From Bacteroidales bacterium (GTDB taxonomy: Bacteria; Bacteroidota; Bacteroidia; Bacteroidales; JAOZTL01): 6,679 nt of DNA. Positions 1 through 6,029 of this stretch are shown here, one piece after another (position 1 is the stretch's first letter; each line of letters begins with the position of its first letter). The notes under the pieces were generated by a model. That model made no database searches. It saw only the letters and a list, made by a program, of their open reading frames with translations, and was not told where the DNA came from. The stretch lies in the NCBI GenBank assembly GCA_029942205.1, contig JAOZTL010000181.1, forward strand, positions 1 to 6,679, written 5' to 3'. The position numbers were made by a program, and so were the translations under genes.

Positions 1-1072
1 CCCATAGAGCGATGCGAACGTTCAGAAATAAAGCCAGAAAAAGCAAAACTAGTAGCACGCCGTAGAAAATATTTTCGAGCAACAACACGGTTCGCTGTTC
101 GAGAGTGATAGACAAATCACGGGAAACGTTTATTTCCAAGTTGTCGTGTTGATTGTTGAAACGTTGAATATACTTACGAACTTCGGCAGCGGCGGCAAGC
201 ATGTCCTCGCTGTTGGTGTTACTTATCGAGATGCTAGCAGCAATCTCTCCATTGTAAAATATTCTATCTGGGGTTTCCGACCATTTGTCGCTAAGGTCGG
301 CGATGTCGCTTAGTCTAATGACGTTTCCTGAGTTATCGGCACGAATGACTAAATGATGCAAATCATCGGCATAGTATTTCCTATTACTGGCACGGATGAG
401 ATATTCTTCGGAGTTGGTTTTCACGCTACCGCCTGTCATTAGGATATTGGTTTGTTTGATGGCATTAGCAACGGCTTCAAAAGTAAGGTTGTAGGCTCTT
501 AAATCTTTTTCACGTAAAGCAATTTCAATTTCCTGTTCGGGAAAACCGCTGAGGGTAATTTGCGAAACATTATCAACATTTCGCAAATCCGTTTCTATTT
601 GGCGGGCATACTGCTTTAAGCTTGTTAGTGGAATATTCTCGCCACTTAGCGTAAAGCTGATGGTTTCTCTAATACTTTCTACTTTAGAAATAATGGCAGG
701 CTCCATGCCTGTGGGGAACGACGGAACTTTATCGACCGCATTTTTCACATCAGCCAAAACAATGTCAATATTTTTTCCTCGAGCGATTTCGATATTTATT
801 AACGCCGAGTTTTCTTTTGAAACCGAAGTGATTCGATCGACTCCAACAATGCCTTTCAAGTTATTTTCTATTTTGAGCACCACGCCTTCCTCCATTTCAT
901 TGGGAGATGCACCAGGATAAACAATGCTGATACTGATATTCTTTGCATCGGAAAGTGGCTGGTACGATGAGTTCATCGATAAAGCACCGATAATACCAAA
1001 AGAAACAAATACGAGAACAATAATATTTACAGCAACGTGGTATTTAATAAAATATGCAATAATATTTTTCAT
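1..1072 (-). CDS. RND-family efflux transporter permease subunit, N-terminal part (gene continues past the left edge)
   Basis: Reading the minus strand from the ATG at 1072 gives 357 codons with no stop up to the window edge; full-length RND permeases are usually about 1,000 to 1,050 residues, so roughly the first third is present. A membrane helix spans residues about 12-33 and the second begins near 335, with the porter-domain sequence between them, as expected for the family. The YPGASPNEME segment (residues 52-61) matches the conserved YPGAs-xE-E motif at the start of the periplasmic domain, and SGFPEQEIEIAL (175-186) is also typical. Proteins of this kind are proton-driven inner-membrane pumps that export drugs, lipids or other amphiphiles through an adaptor and a TolC-type channel. 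The proton-relay aspartates lie in the missing part, so substrate class (HAE1-like or metal type) cannot be settled. The first ATG after an in-frame upstream TGA was taken as the start; no Shine-Dalgarno is visible. It follows the adaptor gene by 85 bp and is probably co-transcribed with it. Confidence 0.93.
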   Translation of the reverse strand, partial: MKNIIAYFIKYHVAVNIIVLVFVSFGIIGALSMNSSYQPLSDAKNISISIVYPGASPNEMEEGVVLKIENNLKGIVGVDRITSVSKENSALINIEIARGKNIDIVLADVKNAVDKVPSFPTGMEPAIISKVESIRETISFTLSGENIPLTSLKQYARQIETDLRNVDNVSQITLSGFPEQEIEIALREKDLRAYNLTFEAVANAIKQTNILMTGGSVKTNSEEYLIRASNRKYYADDLHHLVIRADNSGNVIRLSDIADLSDKWSETPDRIFYNGEIAASISISNTNSEDMLAAAAEVRKYIQRFNNQHDNLEINVSRDLSITLEQRTVLLLENIFYGVLLVLLFLALFLNVRIALW

Positions 1073-1157
1073 AAGTAGCGATACAAAATTAATTGAAAAC
1101 CTTAAGCAGCATCAAGCTGGTCAAAGACCTTTAATAGTGATAGTTTAGCACAAGTAT

Positions 1158-2267
1158 CTAATTCAATTTCAATTTCACTTTCATGCCCTCGTAAGCACCA
1201 GGAACGAGTGTCGATAGAAGTTTCATCCCATCGGTAAGACCTTTAACAACGACAGTTTTTTCGTTGAAATGCACAGGAATTATTTTCACGGCAAATAAAA
1301 CAGAATCCTCGATGGCAAAGAGTTTATTTTTATCGAATAATAATTTCCGATCCACTTCAAAGACATTCGTTTCCGAACGAGCCTGCAAATCCGCTTCTAC
1401 ATACATTCCTTCACGCAAATCGTTGGCTGTAACTTCGACGAATACTCTTACGGTTTGTGTCGTTTGATCTATTTTACCGTTGATACGAACAATTTTAGCT
1501 TGCCAGCTTTTGCTTTGTTCCAGATTATTAAGCGTTACAAGGTTGCCGATTTGTAAGAAATCAATAAAGCTGCTATTTATAGCCAATTCCACTTCGTAGG
1601 TATTTGAGTTGATGAACTCTCCAAGCTTCTGTCCTTGGCGTATTAGTGAGCCTTGCGTAACCATAGCCTCGGTAAGTACACCGCTGTACGGAGCTTTGAT
1701 GGTGTATTTTCTCATCCCAATTTCCAGCTTTTGGACTGTATAATATTGTGTATAAATATTTTTTCCTGTGATAAAGAATTTTTCTCTCTCTGAATTAGAT
1801 TTAGGCAATTTCGCCAGACTCTTATCCATCTCAAATGCCGCAAGGTAATTTTGCCATTTTTCGTATTCTGATGCGAAATCGACTTTAATGTCGGGCATCA
1901 TTACTATCAAAGCATTGTGAAAACTGCTTTTGACTGCCTGCAAATTGGAAAGAGCTTCGTCGGTATTGATACTCAATAGCGTTTCGCCTTTGGTGAATAC
2001 CGTGCCTGCCTTGAAATCTTTCCGTAGAATATTCAGAACACCTTGCACTTCCGAATAAATATCAATTTTATTTTTTGCAATTAAGCTACCTGTTGCGTTT
2101 ATTTCTATTGGGATAGTTCTGTTTTTCACGACAGTAACTACAACCGTTTTACTTACTTTATTTACTTTAGGTTTTTTCTTTTCTTTATTTTTAATAAACA
2201 GGATCACTATAAAAACAGAGGCTGCAATAAGGCTTACAGCTATAATAATGGATATGTATTTTTTCAT
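1158..2267 (-). CDS. Efflux RND transporter periplasmic adaptor subunit (membrane fusion protein, HlyD/AcrA type)
   Basis: This 369-residue protein should bridge the RND permease encoded next to it and an outer-membrane channel. Residues about 4-25 form a single hydrophobic anchor with no lipobox cysteine, so it is likely held in the inner membrane by that helix. A lysine-rich linker follows. The two halves of a lipoyl-like domain are GSLIAKNKIDIYSEVQGVL (60-78) and KAPYSGVLTE (191-200). Between them lies a region (about 103-187) that should form the helical hairpin; it is short and contains prolines (MMPDIK near 123-128, KLPKS near 153-157). Beta-barrel and membrane-proximal segments fill the C-terminal half, including TQTVRVFVEV (270-279). 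Length is normal for the family. The ATG at 2267 directly precedes the anchor segment, which supports it as start, although no Shine-Dalgarno is seen. Its leader carries motifs shared with the cheW leader. No channel gene precedes it. Confidence 0.93.
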   Translation of the reverse strand: MKKYISIIIAVSLIAASVFIVILFIKNKEKKKPKVNKVSKTVVVTVVKNRTIPIEINATGSLIAKNKIDIYSEVQGVLNILRKDFKAGTVFTKGETLLSINTDEALSNLQAVKSSFHNALIVMMPDIKVDFASEYEKWQNYLAAFEMDKSLAKLPKSNSEREKFFITGKNIYTQYYTVQKLEIGMRKYTIKAPYSGVLTEAMVTQGSLIRQGQKLGEFINSNTYEVELAINSSFIDFLQIGNLVTLNNLEQSKSWQAKIVRINGKIDQTTQTVRVFVEVTANDLREGMYVEADLQARSETNVFEVDRKLLFDKNKLFAIEDSVLFAVKIIPVHFNEKTVVVKGLTDGMKLLSTLVPGAYEGMKVKLKLN

Positions 2268-2281
2268 ACAATAATTTTAAG

Positions 2282-2293
2282 TAAGATCTTCGA
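2282..2293 (-). promoter_or_regulatory. Leader motif TCGAAGATCTTA upstream of the adaptor gene
   Basis: On the minus strand this 12-mer lies 15 to 26 bases before the adaptor ATG. The identical 12-mer lies 20 to 31 bases before the cheW ATG (5466-5477). Its core AAGATCTT is a perfect palindrome, as in many operator half-site pairs. Function is unknown: it could be a protein-binding site, part of the 5' untranslated RNA, or chance in AT-rich DNA. Confidence 0.35.
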
Positions 2294-2339
2294 CCAATTT
2301 TGATGTTATTTACATGATTCTGTAAGTCTCTGCAATTCA

Positions 2340-2349
2340 GCAAAATATA
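2340..2349 (-). promoter_or_regulatory. Possible promoter element TATATTTTGC of the efflux operon
   Basis: This 10-mer lies 73 to 82 bases before the adaptor ATG on the minus strand and resembles, without matching exactly, the Bacteroidota minus-7 box TAnnTTTG. The same 10-mer lies 80 to 89 bases before the cheW ATG (5526-5535). No TTG minus-33 element is visible at the usual distance in either place, so the promoter reading rests on the shared word and similar position only. Confidence 0.3.
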
Positions 2350-2598
2350 GAACGGTATATTTGCTTTCCGATAAATTAGTGATTGCAATAATGTTGCACC
2401 AGTGCGTAATATCAAAAAAGAGCAATTAAATTTAGGGCTCAATATAGGATAATATAATGAATGTATGAAATTTTAAATGCAGATACCGAATTGTAAGGAT
2501 TTACAGAATTGTGTAATATCAAATAGGTAGAAGATCTTAGAGAGGACAAAAGAAATCAAAAATTAAGACTCAGACTTCGTTTGTTTTGATATTTATTG

Positions 2599-2624
2599 TT
2601 GGTCATTTTTTGACAAATGATCAA
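2599..2624. other. Imperfect inverted repeat (10-bp stem, one G-T pair) in the intergenic region
   Basis: TTGGTCATTT at 2599-2608 pairs with AAATGATCAA at 2615-2624 around a 6-base loop, with a single G-T wobble. A nested alternative pairs GTCA (2602-2605) with TGAC (2611-2614). Neither strand has a T-run after it, so it is not a typical intrinsic terminator; an operator or RNA hairpin is possible. It is more than 300 bases from the nearest start codon. Confidence 0.35.
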
Positions 2625-2796
2625 TGTAAAACGTTAAAACATAGCTATATCAATGGTTCGTTAAGTTTATGTATATGTTTGATTTATAGGAAATTGAAAA
2701 GCATTGTTTTATTTAAGATAAGTTGTTGAAAATAGGTGTTTTAATTTGTAATTCATATTTCATAATTTAACGAAGTGTTGAAGTATGAGATGGACG

Positions 2797-2852
2797 AAAA
2801 AAAAGAAATTTTATTTGCGTTCCTTAAACGGAAAATCAAATAAAATTTCTTT
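2797..2852 (-). terminator. Probable intrinsic terminator of the cheW-chemoreceptor operon
   Basis: A perfect 16-bp inverted repeat (2802-2817 with 2837-2852) is separated by 19 bases, within which CGTT (2818-2821) and AACG (2827-2830) can pair again. Read on the minus strand the hairpin runs straight into eight T residues (2804-2797), the arrangement of a Rho-independent terminator. It begins about 100 bases after the receptor stop codon. The stem is unusually AT-rich for a terminator, but long. The plus strand has no T-run after the stem, so the activity should be on the minus strand. Confidence 0.6.
2813..2828 (-). repeat. 16-bp direct repeat, distal copy (TTTAAGGAACGCAAAT)
   Basis: This copy is identical to the one at 2942-2957 and lies 129 bp away. 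It occupies part of the long terminator hairpin: the CAAAT end is inside the stem and the rest is in the loop. A 9-base inverted relative, TTTAAGGAA, lies on the plus strand between the two copies at 2890-2898. Confidence 0.8.
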
Positions 2853-2864
2853 ATAAAATCTACC

Positions 2865-2892
2865 AATAGCACCGCTATTAAAGAATTTTTTT
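2865..2892 (+). terminator. Small terminator-like hairpin on the plus strand
   Basis: AATAGC (2865-2870) and GCTATT (2874-2879) form a perfect 6-bp stem with a 3-base loop, followed on the plus strand by AAAGAA and a run of seven T (2886-2892). No plus-strand gene precedes it. On the minus strand the same stem is followed only by a weak GGTAGATTTTAT, so it could add to termination of the chemoreceptor transcript. Confidence 0.3.
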
Positions 2893-2941
2893 AAGGAAGT
2901 TAAAGGACAAATGAACGAATATAACTGTTATATGTTATTTA

Positions 2942-2957
2942 ATTTGCGTTCCTTAAA
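2942..2957 (-). repeat. 16-bp direct repeat, proximal copy overlapping the chemoreceptor stop codon
   Basis: TTTAAGGAACGCAAAT on the minus strand begins inside the last sense codon region of the receptor gene, includes its TAA stop, and runs into the 3' untranslated DNA. The identical second copy is at 2813-2828. The pair could mark a small insertion or duplication of about 129 bp at the 3' end of the gene. Confidence 0.8.
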
Positions 2958-4971
2958 ATGATTCAAAATCAGAATCATTAGAAATTTTCTCTTTCAAATC
3001 AATATCAATACCTTTAGGTTTATTAATGACTTGTGGTTGTGTTCTTTTTTGTTTTTTAGGCGTAAAGGCAGTTTGTTTTAGTTGTACACTCGATTGATCT
3101 ACATTGAAAAAATTAACCATGTCTTTCAATTGTTCGGCTTGACTAGATAATTCTTCTGTATTTGTGGCTAATTCTTCGCTTGCAGCTGCATTTTGCTGAA
3201 TAACTTGATTTAGCATTTCAATAGAAGTATTCACTTGTTCTATTCCCGAGGATTGTTCGGTACTTGCAGCCGAAATTTCTTGTACAAGGCTTGATGTATT
3301 TTTAATTTCTGGAACAATTTCAGTTAATAATTGCCCTGCTTTTTCGGCAATTGCAACGCCGTCTTTCGATACCACGTCTATTTCGGCGGCGGCTTTTGCA
3401 CTTCGCTCTGCCAATTTTCTTACTTCGGCAGCAACTACCGCAAACCCTTTACCGTGTTCTCCTGCACGTGCAGCTTCCACAGCAGCATTAAGTGCGAGTA
3501 TATTGGTTTGAAAAGCAATATCGTTTATAATTTGTATTTTATCGGCAATAAGTTTCATTGCAGTTACCGATTGTTGGCTTGCTTCATTTCCTACCTGAAC
3601 TCCATGAGCCGATTTGATTGCTATTTTCTCTGTTTGTTGTGCATTATCTGTATTTTGTTGTATGTTGGCATTCATTTCCTCCATCGATGAGGATACTTCT
3701 TCGGCAACAGAGGCTTGTTCGGTAGCTCCTTGCGATAATAGTTGAGTGGTTGAGCTCATTTCAAAACTAGCAGCAGCAATATTATCAGCTCCTAAAAGTA
3801 TGTTTGTAACAATCTGATTCAATTTAGATGACATATTTCTTAATGCTTCTGACAAAATGCCTATTTCGTCTTTTTGATCGACATCTACAGTTGCTGTTAA
3901 ATCACCGTTTGCAATTGATTTAGCAAAATCAACCCCTAATTTAATTGGATTTACAATTAGCCTAGTTAAAGTAAATGCCAAGATTATCCCCACTATTAAT
4001 GCGACAACTAAACCTATCAGCATGGTTGTGTTTGCAGCACTTAATAAATCAACCGCTTCTGTTGATATATTTTTTGCATGATCCATCCCTGCATGTGTAA
4101 TTGTTTGAGATGCTTCTAATACGGTAATTCCTGTTTCTGTTCGGTTTAAGTTAAGTTCTTCTTTTTTCTTCCAAGCAACAAGATATGCTTCCATTATTTT
4201 TTTGTATGCTACGGCAGATGTTTCTATGTTGTTTATATTTGTAATATTATCCGAAGATTTAGTGATTTCTCTTAATTGTTTTAATTGGATAGTTAAGTCA
4301 AATGCGTTTATTGTATTTTCATACTGTTTTATTTCTCTGGTTGCTTGTGCTTTGAAATTCGTTATCCTTAATTTATTCAGACGGTTTATAATATCATTAA
4401 TCCAAGTAATTTTATTGTGTCGTTCACGAAGAATGGTAGATGATGCACCTGTGGTTATATTATTATCTAATTTTGTGTTTTGACTTTCTAAGTAGGTAAT
4501 ACAGTTTTGAGAAAACAAAGTTGCAGCATTGTCCATATCGTCTCTTAATTCCTTTAGCTGGCTGTTGGCTTCAACTGTTTGTGTTACCAGTTGCTCGTAT
4601 GTTGCAACATTATTATCTATTTCTGCTATGGCAATTTTTAGTTTTTCTAAGTGAGTTGATTTTGCAGCTAGCCCCTTTGCGTCTTCAAGGCTTCTTTTTA
4701 ATGTTTTAATGTAACCCTGTCCTTGTGTTAAATAAAAATTTTCTTCCGTGAAGCTATAGCCTCTAATATCGTACATGGTTAAGAGTATATTTCTTTCCAT
4801 TTCTACTGCAAATACGGCTTCTGGAACATAATCATTAGCTAATAGTTCTGATTTTTCGGAAACCGTAGACATATTAATAATTGCCAATATACCTAACAAA
4901 GAGGCAAGTGCAATCAGTAAGCCAAAACCTACTCCCAGTTTTTGACCCAATTTTAAATCTTTAAATTTCAT
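2953..4971 (-). CDS. Methyl-accepting chemotaxis protein with large periplasmic helical sensor domain
   Basis: This 672-residue transmembrane receptor should sense a periplasmic ligand and control a CheA kinase through CheW. Membrane helices lie at about residues 12-33 and 315-337. Between them is a helix-rich domain of about 280 residues, larger than a simple four-helix bundle and closer in size to the helical bimodular (HBM) sensors; that assignment is tentative and the ligand unknown. A HAMP domain follows (about 338-390, with NPIK and DEIG motifs). The long cytoplasmic coiled coil has the signalling tip NILALNAAVEAARAGE (490-505) and GKGFAVVAAEVRKLAERS (507-524), and flanking glutamine/glutamate pairs such as TEQAS (417-421) and TEQSS (571-575) are candidate methylation sites. 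A lysine-, glutamine- and proline-rich linker of about 45 residues ends in DFESF, a possible CheR/CheB tether. The ATG at 4971 is 4 bp after the cheW stop codon, so the two are co-transcribed and possibly translationally coupled. Confidence 0.95.
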   Translation of the reverse strand: MKFKDLKLGQKLGVGFGLLIALASLLGILAIINMSTVSEKSELLANDYVPEAVFAVEMERNILLTMYDIRGYSFTEENFYLTQGQGYIKTLKRSLEDAKGLAAKSTHLEKLKIAIAEIDNNVATYEQLVTQTVEANSQLKELRDDMDNAATLFSQNCITYLESQNTKLDNNITTGASSTILRERHNKITWINDIINRLNKLRITNFKAQATREIKQYENTINAFDLTIQLKQLREITKSSDNITNINNIETSAVAYKKIMEAYLVAWKKKEELNLNRTETGITVLEASQTITHAGMDHAKNISTEAVDLLSAANTTMLIGLVVALIVGIILAFTLTRLIVNPIKLGVDFAKSIANGDLTATVDVDQKDEIGILSEALRNMSSKLNQIVTNILLGADNIAAASFEMSSTTQLLSQGATEQASVAEEVSSSMEEMNANIQQNTDNAQQTEKIAIKSAHGVQVGNEASQQSVTAMKLIADKIQIINDIAFQTNILALNAAVEAARAGEHGKGFAVVAAEVRKLAERSAKAAAEIDVVSKDGVAIAEKAGQLLTEIVPEIKNTSSLVQEISAASTEQSSGIEQVNTSIEMLNQVIQQNAAASEELATNTEELSSQAEQLKDMVNFFNVDQSSVQLKQTAFTPKKQKRTQPQVINKPKGIDIDLKEKISNDSDFESF

Positions 4972-4975
4972 ACGT

Positions 4976-5446
4976 TTAGTTTTTTGTATTTTTAGCTTCT
5001 TTAAGATTAATAATTTCTTCTTCAGAAAAGATTTTGTTAATATCTACTAGCATGTTGAATTTATCTTTATTTTCAATCATGCCTATAATAAATTCACTTT
5101 CATATTTTACGCCTATTGATGGTCGGGATTGAATGACAGACTCGTCTAGTTCGATCACTGCACTTACCGCATCCACCAGTGCGCCTACTTTTAGTTGATT
5201 GCCTTCGGCTTTTACTTCCAGTACCAGAATGCATGTGCTTTTTGTTATCTCAATTTCACTCATTCCAAATTTCAAACGAGTATCAATTACAGGCAATACC
5301 TCGCCTCGCAGATTTATGACACCTTTGACATAATCAGGCATTTGAGGAACTTTAGTTATTTTATACATTTCTAGGATATTTACGACGTTATGTACGCTTA
5401 AAGCAAAACTTTCAGCATCCAATTGAAAAGTTAAATATGATTCCAT
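4976..5446 (-). CDS. cheW: CheW-type chemotaxis coupling protein
   Basis: This 156-residue cytoplasmic protein is of normal length for CheW, the SH3-like adaptor that links chemoreceptors to the CheA kinase. The family signature GVINLRGEVLPVIDTR is at residues 42-57, in the part of the domain that contacts receptor and CheA regulatory domain. Further family-like stretches are VGALVDAVSAVIELDE (87-102) and FIIGMIENKDKFNMLVDINK (119-138). There is no response-regulator domain, so it is not a CheV. It is the first gene of a two-gene operon with the chemoreceptor, which starts 4 bp after its stop; such pairing suggests that this CheW serves that receptor, though exchange with other arrays is possible. 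The ATG at 5446 gives a normal CheW start (MESYLTFQL); no Shine-Dalgarno precedes it. The leader carries motifs also found before the efflux adaptor gene. Confidence 0.95.
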   Translation of the reverse strand: MESYLTFQLDAESFALSVHNVVNILEMYKITKVPQMPDYVKGVINLRGEVLPVIDTRLKFGMSEIEITKSTCILVLEVKAEGNQLKVGALVDAVSAVIELDESVIQSRPSIGVKYESEFIIGMIENKDKFNMLVDINKIFSEEEIINLKEAKNTKN

Positions 5447-5465
5447 AGTTTGTAGAATTCAAGAT

Positions 5466-5477
5466 TAAGATCTTCGA
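5466..5477 (-). promoter_or_regulatory. Leader motif TCGAAGATCTTA upstream of cheW
   Basis: This 12-mer lies 20 to 31 bases before the cheW ATG and is identical to the one before the efflux adaptor gene (2282-2293). The core AAGATCTT is palindromic. A 10-base match, GAAGATCTTA, also occurs at 2530-2539 on the plus strand. Its function is not known. Confidence 0.35.
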
Positions 5478-5525
5478 TTTATTTATTTAAAATGATAATA
5501 CTCCTTAAAAGTAAACAAATATCTT

Positions 5526-5535
5526 GCAAAATATA
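5526..5535 (-). promoter_or_regulatory. Possible promoter element TATATTTTGC of the cheW-chemoreceptor operon
   Basis: The 10-mer lies 80 to 89 bases before the cheW ATG and 48 bases from the TCGAAGATCTTA motif; the corresponding spacing in the adaptor leader is 46 bases. It resembles the Bacteroidota minus-7 box but is not an exact match, and no minus-33 TTG is seen. Confidence 0.3.
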
Positions 5536-5838
5536 AGAGAAAGTAAAATTATTTTTTATGTTATTTAATTATTATTGGGTATTGCAAGTATTGAATTTGT
5601 TAAGTTTCTCATTTGAGTTCTATTTTTATTGTTTATTTGATTGTTGATAAAAAATAAACTAAAACATTCTTTATGATCACTTTTAGGTTCTTAAATACCA
5701 GTATACTTCTCTGCTTTATCTTGTATCAAAGGAGGTTTTCGTGGTTTGATGACGTGAATTAAATTTAATATACCGTTAATATTATTCATTAAAATATACG
5801 GTTTTATTATGTAAGATCAGTTATTTTGTAATAAAAAT

Positions 5839-6010
5839 AACAATAAAATCAAATAGTACTGACAATTTCCTTGCCTAGTATCAACAATAAACTCGTTTAG
5901 ATCAATAATAAACATGTTCAAATCGACAATTTCCTCGACTAGAATTAACAATTTCCTCACCTAGTATCGATAATTTCTTTGTTCATATCAACAATTTCCT
6001 CTCTAAGATC
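5839..6010 (-). repeat. Degenerate tandem repeat, eight units of 21 or 22 bp
   Basis: Read on the minus strand from 6010, units begin at 6010, 5989, 5968, 5946, 5924, 5903, 5882 and 5860, with lengths 21, 21, 22, 22, 21, 21, 22 and 22. The most conserved part is GAGGAAATTGTTGAT and variants. The third and seventh units match at 19 of 22 positions, which hints at a higher-order period of 86 bp. The 21-bp units translate as heptads such as DLREEIV, DMNKEII, DLNMFII and DLNEFIV, but the 22-bp units shift the frame and stops occur, and the frame differs from that of the preceding PKD gene. It starts 19 bases after that gene's stop codon. It may be a decayed coiled-coil coding repeat, a DNA element with about two helical turns per unit, or a 3' untranslated RNA element. 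There are no unique spacers, so it is not a CRISPR array. Confidence 0.8.
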
Positions 6011-6029
6011 GGGAAAAAATGGTCAGATA

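Larger units (their letters stand above)
2268..2952. other. 685-bp AT-rich intergenic region between the chemoreceptor gene and the efflux operon
   Basis: No convincing gene was found on either strand; the reading frames present are short, lack family resemblance or overlap neighbours. The part nearest 2952 holds a direct repeat, a small hairpin and a long hairpin with a T-run that probably ends the chemoreceptor transcript. The middle contains an imperfect hairpin at 2599-2624. The part nearest 2268 is the presumed promoter and leader of the adaptor-permease operon. I found no exact match to the Bacteroidota TAnnTTTG minus-7 box on the minus strand here. One exact TATGTTTG occurs on the plus strand (2674-2681), but it faces no gene and lacks a TTG at the usual distance. 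Confidence 0.7.
5447..5838. other. AT-rich intergenic region upstream of cheW
   Basis: No gene was found in this stretch. It should contain the promoter and leader of the cheW-chemoreceptor operon, including two words shared with the adaptor leader (5466-5477 and 5526-5535). ATCAAA (5725-5730) and TTTGAT (5745-5750) form a weak inverted repeat with a 14-base loop. The stretch 5631-5649 on the plus strand resembles an inverted, interrupted relative of the tandem repeat units found at 5839-6010. No T-run terminator for the PKD gene is recognisable here or in the repeat. Confidence 0.6.

Noticed and set aside
1119..1129. GGTC/GACC mini-hairpin between the adaptor and permease genes
   Set aside because: A 4-bp stem with a 3-base loop and no T-run is too weak to call a terminator or attenuator.
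660..1148. Two plus-strand frames of 86 and 74 codons
   Set aside because: They lie opposite the RND permease and the adaptor-permease gap; the minus-strand frame has clear family motifs, so these are antisense shadows.
2191..2442. 83-codon frame on the minus strand overlapping the adaptor start
   Set aside because: It overlaps the adaptor gene in another frame across the well-supported signal-anchor coding region, is rich in Tyr and Cys from AT-rich DNA, and resembles no family I know.
2785..2961. Two tiny plus-strand frames (2785-2856 and 2911-2961) that share LRSL
   Set aside because: The shared residues come from the 16-bp DNA repeat. The frames are 23 and 16 codons, one lies across the terminator hairpin and the other runs antisense into the receptor gene, and no plus-strand gene follows them.
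5728..5735. AAAGGAGG, a perfect Shine-Dalgarno-like run on the plus strand
   Set aside because: The next ATG (5749) is followed by one codon and a TGA, and no open frame follows; the other starts in the window do not use such sites.
5772..5802. ACCGT/ACGGT inverted repeat
   Set aside because: Only 5 bp pair at the ends and the interior does not continue the pairing; this is expected by chance in AT-rich DNA.
5836..6010. Possible CRISPR array
   Set aside because: Units are contiguous, 21-22 bp, degenerate and without unique spacers, and no cas gene is present.
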